Shown here: piece by piece, positions 55,601 to 64,000 of the stretch
Layout: each line of letters opens with the position of its first letter
Numbering within the stretch: position 1 is the stretch's first letter
NCBI RefSeq assembly: GCF_029962835.1
Contig: NC_080588.1
Coordinates: 63,698,001-63,762,000, forward strand
Origin: Magnolia sinica
Lineage: Eukaryota; Streptophyta; Magnoliopsida; Magnoliales; Magnoliaceae
DNA: 64,000 nucleotides
Direction of reading: 5' to 3'
Notes under the pieces: generated by a model
The model's database searches: none
What the model saw: only the letters and a program-made list of their open reading frames with translations
Told to the model about the DNA's origin: nothing
Translations under genes and position numbers: made by a program

Positions 55601-55634
55601 TAATATATTTGTAAGAGATGAGCCTGTTTGGACA
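52614..55634 (+). mobile_element. Solo LTR B (TGTAACACCCC family); right border tentative
   Basis: Starts TGTAACACCCCGTAAAATTC at 52614, preceded by TTGAT (52609-52613). A candidate end is GTTTGGACA at 55634 followed by TTGAT (55635-55639), and its length agrees with the related LTR C. A TATA box (53585-53592) is followed by CATACGAATTTGCCCTAG, also seen after the TATA box in LTR C. GTCTGAGCTCTCAGCCTATG near 54583 matches LTR C and, in reverse, LTR D. The start resembles LTRs of plant Ty3/gypsy chromoviruses. No coding sequence is present. Confidence 0.6.
53585..53592 (+). promoter_or_regulatory. TATA box of LTR B
   Basis: TATAAATA followed about 30 bp later by a CT-rich CTTCTCTCATACG stretch that would be the transcription start region. 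The same order occurs in LTR C at 58435. Confidence 0.6.
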
Positions 55635-55639
55635 TTGAT

Positions 55640-56329
55640 GGACACTAGTGTTTTCGGAGTTTTGCATCCATGACAATGATCTGAACCGTTTATATTTCAT
55701 GCTGCACAAGTGCCGATGATTCTTGTATCACAGTTTTTACGTGGTTGGAACTGTTTAATCAATATAATTGTTGGTAAAGTAATTTCACATTTGGGACTGC
55801 CCATGTGTTGCGGATGGCAAATGGTTCAAAATAATGATAGATGCGAACTAGCCATCCGATCATTAACGGTTCACATTACAGTGAGGGAAACTGTGAATGT
55901 AAAGGCCAGGATTGCTTCATAAGAGCAGTTTCCGAACGTGGCCTATCCATGATAGGGTCCATTAGATGGATGGTCCTGATTGATGCATGAGAATCGAGCG
56001 GGCCCCCACAAGGAACTGAGGCCGATTCTTTCGTGCAGAGGTAGTGAATCCAAAGAATTCCATTGGACCACTACGTGATGCTATTTGGCAGAAGGGGAAG
56101 TATCTAGGCACCCAGAATTCACATAGCTTTCCAACTCTGACAATTGATCTCACAGACCACTGCTATTTTTAGTGTCCATTCATTGATTACGTCCAAAAAA
56201 AAAAAAAAAACACTCTGCTTGATAAAACAATCTTTACCTTTAATTTGTGGCCTACGAATTAACGGTTGGAAGAAAAAACATAGCAAAGGTCCACATTCAT
56301 TTGAAAAAGGTCCTAATAATGGCTACTGG
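55640..56329. other. No recognisable gene
   Basis: Contains a run of 16 A at about 56196-56212. It may include the outer end of the foldback element; no frame has a known domain. Confidence 0.4.
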
Positions 56330-56420
56330 CACTACACCAAAAATCGTCGAAGTGGTATGGTTGAGAATTTGGTTTAGAAACGGCTCCAAGCCGTTCCTGA
56401 TTTGATACGGTTATCAAGCC
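56330..56420 (+). mobile_element. Single CACTA-type (EnSpm) terminus
   Basis: CACTACACCAAAAATCG at 56330 is a typical start of a CACTA terminal inverted repeat. It is followed by subterminal AACGGCTCCAAGCCGTT, a short palindrome of the kind found in CACTA subterminal regions. No matching opposite end is found in the window and no transposase follows, so it is a fragment. Confidence 0.55.
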
Positions 56421-56447
56421 ATTGTCTTATGCGTTGTTCTTTCCATT

Positions 56448-56580
56448 GTCTTGTTGGTGTGTGTCCCAATTGAGTGTTGGATCTTCTTATTTCTTATTAT
56501 TTTATGTTTACTGTTTTGTTGGTGTGTCCATGTTGGATCTTCTTATTTCTTATTATTTTGTTTTATTATTTTATTTTGAA
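56448..56580 (+). repeat. Tandem duplication, about 68 bp
   Basis: TTGTTGGTGTG followed by TTGGATCTTCTTATTTCTTATT occurs twice, at about 56450 and 56517, with a small internal length difference. Confidence 0.75.
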
Positions 56581-57888
56581 ATAGATGGATGGAATGGATT
56601 CGATTAAAAACCTCTGAGTAGACCCCACAGGACCTAAGAGACACATTGCTCTATATCTGCCGCAGACTACTGATGGATCATCCAATCTGGAAGAACTTCA
56701 GGGGATTCTCCATCCATGGTTGGATCCGACAAGTGAATGATCTGGTTACTGAACCATGTGCCTCATTTGTCAGATGTGGGCCATGTATGATATCATGGGA
56801 ATGATCATATGCCTTTGAAAGTACGGTGATTGCCACATGTAGGGCGGACCATGATGTAATAGAGGCATCCAACGTGTCCATTCGACTCCACCCATATCAG
56901 TCTTAGATCCCAAAATCCAGCCAGATGAATGTATAGATTTTAGGCGTGATTATACATTGCTCCCTGCAGTGTGGCCCACCTGAGTTTTGGATCATGAGGA
57001 TTCTTGAAATGTACAATGATCATAAGGAGGCCCACCAGATCCATAGTCTGGATTTCACATACACGTCACAAAATCACGGGAGGGCCCCACACTCCCTCTA
57101 CCAAATTTAAAAGAGTTGGTCAACATCATCATTCTAGTTCGTGATAGCTTGCCTAAATTGACAATGGCTGGCCTTATGGGCCAATGGCTTGTTAAACATA
57201 AGAGTGCTGGTCATTCTTTCATAACATTTCAGGTGTGGCCCACATGATGAAGAGACCAGCCTTACTTTTGGCTAGGGAATCTTCATAACTGGGCCTACCT
57301 GCTGATGTCCTTGATCTCACACACGTGTGCTATGCCTAAGAGGATGAGGTTGGTAATTCTCGCCATTTTCTAGTTGATGGGCCCATTGCTTGAGGAGCAC
57401 TCTTGGAACATGCATTCACTTTTCTTGCTTCTAAAGTGGTTACAAAATCCCAGATAGTCCGCATGTAAGATTAGCTCAACCTCTAAATTCCAATGCTGCC
57501 AATGCATTGCATATTCTATGTACGTACCATTCATTTACCTCAATCCAAACCGTCTAAATTGTGGGGCTCAAATATGGAGCATAACCTCATAACAGTTTGT
57601 TCAATGGTCGTTGTATGGATGATTAATAAAAGGAAAAAATAATCAACGGATTGAATTCAACAAGGCAGTACGTGTTCATCAGTGGATGGTTGGGACTGTC
57701 CAATCAATGTGATTCTTTTGTTATTTCCTATACAGAGTAGACCACACTAATCTTACAATTTAGATTAAGACACTTGCATACTTTCTATGTACATTAGTTG
57801 TGAGGAAATGGGTGATCAGCCATAATCTAGTAGAGTAATGGCATAATATTTTCTTATCCTAATGCTATAGAATCCAACGGCTAATAGT
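56581..57888. other. No recognisable gene
   Basis: 1.3 kb with scattered GTGGCCCACC-type words like the MITEs, but no closed inverted repeat and no coding frame with a known domain. Confidence 0.4.
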
Positions 57889-58245
57889 GGGAAGCGGTTT
57901 GGTAGGTATCCCCAACACCAGCTGGCAAGCTGGTGTCAAAGCTCTGTGAGTCCCACCATGATCTACCCCGTCCATCCATTTTTCATCTCATTTTAGGGCA
58001 TGAGCCCAAAAATGAATCAGATCCAAAGCTCAGATGGACCACACCACACAAACAGTGAAATTAAATGTTTACCATTAAAATTTTTTTGGGGCCACCGAAG
58101 TTTTGGATCAATCTGAAATGGATGTTTTTCCCTTCATCTAGGTCTTTCTGACCTTACGAATAGGTTGGATGATAAATAAAGATCATTGTGGGCATTATGA
58201 AGGTTTCAACAGTGGATGGCATTAGGAACGGTGACTGTCGATATG
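57889..58245. mobile_element. MITE M5, right end missing
   Basis: It begins GGGAAGCGGTTTGGTAGG, related to M1's GGAAACGGATTGGCTAC, then a hairpin (ACACCAGCT, GGCA, AGCTGGTGT) at about 57926-57947 and GTGAGTCCCACCATGAT. Internal modules (GGACCACACCACA, TTACCATTAAAA, AATAGGTTGGATGATAAAT) match M1, M3 and M4. The right terminal repeat is absent; it is replaced by LTR C. Confidence 0.7.
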
Positions 58246-60592
58246 AGGTAGGTCCAGTTAATTATCACGTCTGAGTATTTGATAATTGTGTTTAAACATA
58301 TATCACTTAGTGCAATTATGATCTCATGCTTAGATCAACTCGTACACCTCCCTTTGGGTCCCATTAGTTGGAAACAATCTCCTTTAGTATATTGAACAAA
58401 GGGTCATTGGGGCCATTTTTGCATAATATGGCACTATAAATACTATTTTATTTTGCACTCCCCCTCCCCATACGAATTTATGCCCTAGTTTTGAAAGTGA
58501 GAGAAAGAAAGATGAGAAAAGAAAAGGAAAAGAGAGTGTGACATCGATGGGAAGAACTTGTTCTTCTCCCATTCGATTAGCGATCTAACTGCAACTACAT
58601 TCTTCGCCGGATTCTTCTTAGCGACGATTGGATATAAGTGTTGAATCACACTTGTATTAATCTAGAGTTTTGATAATTTTTTTACCTCAAATCTTATAAG
58701 CTTATATGCTTGTTTAGGTTTTTTGATGATTTTTTCTAAAACTCAAATGCTAGAAATGCCAAGTCGGGCAAATCATTGCAAAGGCGAGTACCATTATTCC
58801 CAAGTTGCCTTTTTCGACCCTTGAGGGTCTCAGTTAATGATGTCTTGTTGTAAATGGCTCGTTCCATGATAACATATCAACATTTCAATTTTGATTACAA
58901 AACATTCTATTACTTGTGGATGCTCAAATGTTTGATGAAATGTCCGAATGAATGAATTGCTAAATTTAGTGTTATGCGAAATCTCACTTGAATGCCTATG
59001 TATGCTTAGTTTGTATTGATATTTAGAATTGTGTAAGTTATTGGTTAATCATTAAATCGATCAAATAGAAAGGGGTGACCCGAGTTAGGTCAGCTACCCT
59101 AGGCTTGTTCGATCGACCTGGGTTGAATACGGATAACTAATAGTAAATGGATTACACAGGATGCTTGCACCCAATGTTGGTTGGACTAGAGTTCTCTCAG
59201 ATTAATCAAATTAGTCTAACGACTGATTGATCATGTATGTTCACCATGTATGACATGACCAAATTAAATCTAGGTTCCCATGGATAAGTCTATTAATAAC
59301 CATTAGTGTATTACGATCCCACAAAGACTCATGAAATGAACGTGGTGGTTGGAACACTGTGTCCGAGTTGTTGGCCTATGCTAGGGTGACAAGCTTCCTC
59401 GTAGTGATCAAGGATTACTAGTAGAGATGAAAGATTGTTGTTCAAATGACCCTGTTAAATACTTGGCTTATAGTTTTGTGCCAGAGTACTGTTCGAATAA
59501 TACAGGCGTGAATGGAATTGGGTAACAAGCTCTTTCCTTTGTGTTAATTTAGTGTTTATGTGACAAGCACACACTTCTGAACTAAGTGATCATACTCAGT
59601 GTTTGGGTGACGACCCATCCCGGGTTAATCTTCATACCTTTAGGTATCGTATCGTACCTTTAGAATAGTTGATTTGTAAGATATAATGGATAATACCTAA
59701 ATTTGGATAAAAAGACACTAGCGAGGAGTCGTTACATGCCGTAATGAGCCACATGATATAATGTCAGTATGTTAGCTTTGCCAATCTGTTGTATAAATTG
59801 GAAGTAATAATCATTCGATTAATTATACATATCAATTGCATTGCACTAGAATAAGATGTTATGATTCGGTGGTGTGGTCGCGTGATGATGGAGTGTTGGC
59901 ATTTGTGAAATAGGCATTGAAGTCACTTGTAAGAGAGTTTGAATTGTGAGGTGCATACATTATTTCATAATCTTATTTGTGCATTTGACAAGATTATTTA
60001 GTAAGTGCTTAATTTCTTATTTATCATTACTTGCACTGATAAAGTTGATAACATGTATAACTTGGAACTAATCGAACTACTGACTTAGCTACTCACTCCC
60101 ACTTGGGATGGTATTTTAAAACACTAACTAGACAATGTTATTGATACAGGTGCTATCGAGATCTCCAGTGGGTAGGCTTAGACAAGTTTGCATTTTCGCC
60201 ATGGAGTCTTAGGAGTGTCAGGAGAAATTAGAAAACCTTACATTTATTTTGATTTTGTGCACGTATATGTTGTAGTCTCTGCGTGGGTGTGCGCTGCGTG
60301 TTGACTTTATTGTATGTTCATTGTGGTTTATATAATCTCCATTTTAGGCGATCATCATTATTGGAATTGTACATTTGACTATTTGCCCTGTATTTATATG
60401 ACTTATTATCTTTGCTTGACTTTTGATACCGCTGATCTAAGGCTATTCTGATTATTAATCATGGGTGAACGTTAACCGGATTGTATGGGCACTTGGGAAC
60501 TCGCCCAGATACATTTTTTTATTAGGTTAACACCCAGAAAATTGGAATCGAAGTTTACGTACTCGGGTGCCAATTTTCAAGGCGTTATAACA
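58246..60592 (+). mobile_element. LTR C fragment (same family as LTR B)
   Basis: Has a TATA box (58435-58442) followed by CATACGAATTTATGCCCTAG and GAGAAAGAAAGA as in LTR B, then GTGTCCGAGTTGTTGGCC near 59360, CACTTGGGATGGTATTTTAA near 60100, and an end at CAAGGCGTTATAACA (60592). The 5' portion is missing, apparently replaced by MITE M5. It is noncoding. Confidence 0.65.
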
Positions 60593-61229
60593 ACAATTTG
60601 ATAAAATTTTCAGCCAAAAGAAAGCCATAAACCTTGTCAACCTTTGTTATATTAAAAGATTATTACATGCCATGTTTTAGAAATTCTTAGGTAGCATTTG
60701 AATTTTGAGTGGAAGGCTCATCATTAGTTTTATTGAGGTCTGACAAATAAAAGGGCTTTTAAAGATTATTTCAGCCATTGCTAATTCATAATTTGAATCA
60801 TATTAATAAGTTCCTATTATCGAGTCTTATCATTGGCTTTCTTCGCGTAGAAGCTATTCATATATGGTCGCCTTAGTGGATAGGTCAACTAGATCTTTAA
60901 AATGGTCATTCCCTCAAGTTTTTTTCTGAGCTCGATCAATTTCTAAACCTTTCATGACTAGTTTGACAAACTAGGCCTCAAGAATGAATGCTCTACATCA
61001 GTTTCTTACATTTATATATGGTCGCCTTAGTGGATAGGTCAACTAGATCTTTAAAATGGTCATTCTCTCAAGTTTCTTTCTGAGCTCAATTTCTAAACCT
61101 TCCATGACTAGTTTGACGAACTAGGCCTCAAGAATGAATGTTTTACATCAGTTTCTTACCTTCTCTCAAATCGTGTAATATATTTTTCAACAGATTTACT
61201 AGGTAGTTGTCTTAAACTAGATACGTCAG
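60593..61229. other. Segment between opposed LTRs, with 154-bp tandem duplication
   Basis: A unit beginning TATATGGTCGCCTTAGTGG starts at 60861 and again at 61015 (154 bp apart); the second copy ends near 61168. On the minus strand pieces such as LREGMTILK can be read with frame changes, which might be decayed Ty3/gypsy gag, but this is weak. The rest is unassigned. Confidence 0.6.
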
Positions 61230-62734
61230 TGTAACGCCTTGACTTTTCAGGACCCAAGTATATGACTCGTATCCCAAAAACCCGAGTGTTAACCTTAAAG
61301 GATGGTCAAATTCGAGTATACATTTTTTTTCATTCATTCAGAGTAGGCAGATGAGCGTAGAGTGGACAAATCAGCATAAAGAAAAATTTCATTTACATTT
61401 GGAATATACAAGAAGCTGCCCATAATGACTTATACAAACAAATGTCTCAAACTTACAATTACAAGTGAAATGATGTTACATGTAACCAAAACAAAATATA
61501 ACAATTCTGGAACTGTAAACTATGTAGCAACTCTTGATAATACAATCATGCATCTTCAACAGTGATACTCTGCTCCTTATCAGTCTGAACCCGAAACTTA
61601 ATTAAGCCACCTGTGCTACCTGTATGGTTATATATTTGATGGATAAGTGGCCAACTCAGTGTGAATTCCCCTCAAGGTTACACACCGCCACATTAGGTAA
61701 GCATAGTTATAAAATAAAGCATACAAAACAATACATGATGCAGGTCTTATTAGATGTATGGATGCGTGAATGCAGTCATCGCCATGTAGATGCACATCCG
61801 TGCAGAAGTTGGGCTTGTCACCCATGCAATCATCGAACCTGGGAAAAGCATCTAATCGGAGAGAGGCTAGTCGTCAGCGAAAGCATACTATGTATGGCGT
61901 AATGACTGCCTTACGTACATCACGTACGATAGCAATCGATGCTGATCTATTCCATGTATGCATAATTAGCTAACTTGTTATTAGTCCAATTATAATTAGC
62001 TAATTTAAATAAGCTCAAAGGTTACTACGGGGGTTTGTCACCAGCGTAGGCCGACAGCTCGGGCCTACGTCCCATACCACCATCCCCGTCTCATGAGACT
62101 ATCATATTAAGATGTTTAATGGAAACTCATCAACTAATGACCAATCATATTACAATATATGAGGCTTACCATTGTATGGTTACACAATATAAAACATTGA
62201 ACCCATACAGAAAAAATACCAAAATAAAACCACATAGGGTGATATCAAAACAAGCCACATAGGACAATTATCAAAATATGCCACATGGGGCGAGTATAAA
62301 AAATATGCAATAAAAGACCATCCTTGAAAACCATTGGACACAACAACCCTAAATGGTAGGCACACATCAATGGTCAATTTAAACTACCATTCAATAACCA
62401 TTAAGCCGAAGGTTCATTACAATCACAACCAGTCGAGTAACATCCTAAGTATGGGTGTACATTTATAGGTGGGAATTTTCCACTAATGTACCAGTTTAAG
62501 TTCCATAAGTAATCCACAAATAATCTACAAGCATGAATAAATATGCAGGATAAACATTAAGCATGTAATGTAGTAATTCAATTCCAATAATTAACACATG
62601 TGACTATGAAATGGAGATATCAATTATAAATTAAAATAAAAACTATAACTTAAGCTAATGAAAAAATGAAAAGCTCAAGGCGAAGAATCATCACCTTATA
62701 CTCTGAATCACCCACTGATGTCGCTAGGAAGCGT
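61230..62734 (-). mobile_element. LTR D fragment, inverted relative to LTR C
   Basis: The plus strand begins TGTAACGCCTTGACTTTTC, the reverse complement of an LTR end like that of LTR C (TCAAGGCGTTAtaACA). AGCGTAGGCCGACAGCTCGG near 62043 is the reverse complement of the block near 59360 in C. The U3 part is absent because a different LTR begins at about 62735. Confidence 0.6.
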
Positions 62735-62869
62735 TGTAAGTGCCATAGTTTATAGCCCTTTGTATTGTCAAATTTGTGGTGCCAAAGACACTGTTATGAA
62801 GCTTGTATCTGTGAAGAACAATGCTCTACTCAAGATCAACTTAGGTTGACAAGCACTGTTCACAAGTCA

Positions 62870-62960
62870 AGAATCTCAAGAAGCTTTCAAGTTCAACCTC
62901 AAGATCTCAAGAAGCTTTCAAGTTCAATCTCAAGATCTCAAAAAGCTCTCAAGTTTAAAT
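62870..62960 (+). repeat. 31-bp tandem triplicate
   Basis: AGATCTCAAGAAGCTTTCAA units start at 62870 (with one extra base), 62902 and 62933. They lie in the presumed U3 of the copia LTR. Confidence 0.85.
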
Positions 62961-63124
62961 GACAGCAAGACTTCAAGCTCCATTACTTTCAAAGGTCACT
63001 CGTCTCTAAAGTTTCAATGTCCTTACTTCGCTATTGAGGTATGACTGACCTTAGGTTGACCTTTAGAGTAGATCATTTTGGATACATAATTCATATGTTT
63101 TATATAAGTGAGTTTAGGCTGTTC

Positions 63125-63488
63125 TAAGACTAGTCCTGGACTTTGTTCGACTAGTCCTAGCGTTGCTTAAACCTGTCTAAGCAATTTCTGGATCAGTCGT
63201 AAGTTTGTTGTAAAATTCAGATATTTTCTATTACGCTACGACTAGTCCTGGGGTCTGTTCGACTAGTTGTAGGAACAGTGTCGACTACTTCTTTGACCAA
63301 TCGTAGACCTATGACTCAAAGTCCAGCGTTGAAATTCGGCCAGCTTCGACTAGTCGTGAGAGACTTACGACCAGTCGAAGGAGACCTACGACCAGTCGTG
63401 AAACTGCCAAATCTTATCGCGCCCGAATTTTCAAATATCTGTTGGTTCTACGACCAGTCGTAGAGGTCCTTTGACCAGTCGAAGAAGT
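63125..63488 (+). promoter_or_regulatory. Cluster of CGACYAGTCG-type palindromic words upstream of a TATA box
   Basis: Repeated words CGACTAGTCCTAG, CGACTAGTCGTGAG, CGACCAGTCGAAG and CGACCAGTCGTAG occur at least eight times within 360 bp, ending about 15 bp before TATAAATA. The core CGACTAGTCG is a perfect palindrome. Repeated U3 words of this type can act as enhancer sites; the factor is unknown. Confidence 0.6.
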
Positions 63489-64000
63489 GATTTGCTCACC
63501 TATAAATAGAGCACGAATATCAGAATAAAACATGTAATTCAAGTTACTTTAATTCGGTCTTCTGAGAGATAAGTCAGTGCTCTATTTAAGCTAGGTGTGC
63601 ATATTTAATATTCTCTTGCTTTAGCTTTGTTAATTGATTTTGTTTCTTGCATTCCAATCTAATATGAAAAGAGGAATTGTTGTTTTCCTTTTTCTGGAAT
63701 CAAAATCAATTAGAGCTAGCCCTTTTGTTTTAATTTAAAATCTATTAGAACCTAGAACCATTATAAAGTGAGTATTGGACATTGAACTTTGACATTCAAA
63801 TCTCTACTCCGACTTGGTTCTTCTGGGTTGCTACAATGAAAGAGAAAATCAGGTATTTTACAATTTATGTAATTTACATTATTTGGTTTTATTTGAGGTT
63901 AAGCTAGAAAAATCTCAAAGTTGTTGGTTATCTGAGTAGAGCCAGAAAACTCAGAAGTGAGGGTTTTTGAATTGTGTAAGCCCTTTGAAAAAGACACAAT

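Larger units (their letters stand above)
62735..64000 (+). mobile_element. Ty1/copia-type LTR, incomplete at window end
   Basis: Probable start TGTAAGTGCCATAG at about 62735. A U3-like region carries a 31-32-bp triplicate (62870-62960) and eight or so CGACTAGTC/CGACCAGTCG words (63125-63485), then a TATA box (TATAAATAGA, 63501) and an AT-rich R/U5-like part with CAGAAGTGAGGGTTTTTGAATT and GTGTAAGCCCTTTG at the very end. The last motifs are typical of long Sirevirus-like copia LTRs. No internal region is inside the window. Confidence 0.55.

Noticed and set aside
52614..55634. tRNA or rRNA gene in the LTR-like block
   Set aside because: No cloverleaf, A/B box pair or rRNA core motif was seen; the features are those of an LTR.

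Overview
The window is nuclear DNA of a flowering plant and is made almost entirely of nested transposable elements. I find no intact host gene, rRNA, tRNA or CRISPR array. The plant assignment rests on plant-type retrotransposon lineages (Tat-like and Athila-like Ty3/gypsy, Ty1/copia), GT-AG introns in captured gene fragments, and plant-type MULE, hAT and CACTA remnants. The many short elements with ends like GTGGGCCCCACCATGATGTATG suggest a magnoliid or another early-diverging angiosperm, but that is only an impression.

Layout. 0-2 kb: a GC-rich foldback, a CT-rich minisatellite and a broken plant 'transposon protein' gene. 2.4-6.4 kb: two arrays of 21-bp units flank fragments of a kinesin, a DEAD-box helicase and a Mutator-like transposase. 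6.9-8.6 kb: palindromic MITEs. 8587-18778: a minus-strand Tat-like element (TSD AAAAA) inserted in one MITE; its gag-pol is decayed, and the opposite strand holds an intron-containing gene with its own TATA box. 19-23.2 kb: a MITE remnant, a 5'-truncated LINE and Ty1/copia pieces. 25766-41108: a 647-bp hAT-like element (TSD ATTGATAT/ACTGATAT) is split by a giant solo LTR (25978-40668, TSD CATGA, about 5.6 kb net, mostly satellite-like arrays). That LTR is split in turn by a minus-strand Athila-like element (28203-37289, TSD TATTA) which has gag and protease but no RT, RNase H or integrase. 41376-51781: a nearly complete plus-strand Athila-like element (TSD ACACT) whose gag-pol is one 1793-codon frame with four nonsense codons and a mutated RT active site. 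It sits in one arm of a foldback element whose other arm is cut by a second LTR (52614-55634). 55.6-64 kb: MITEs, a lone CACTA end, two more LTR fragments of that second family in opposite orientation, and a Ty1/copia LTR running off the window.

How parts relate. The complete Athila-like element could in principle have supplied enzymes to its gag-protease relative, because the two share gag, protease, and the R/U5 part of the LTR. The copies here are both broken, so this is an inference about the families. Insertion order can be read from the nests: MITE, hAT and foldback elements are the oldest layer, LTR elements sit inside them, and the Athila-like elements are the youngest visible insertions. 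Percent identities are by eye.
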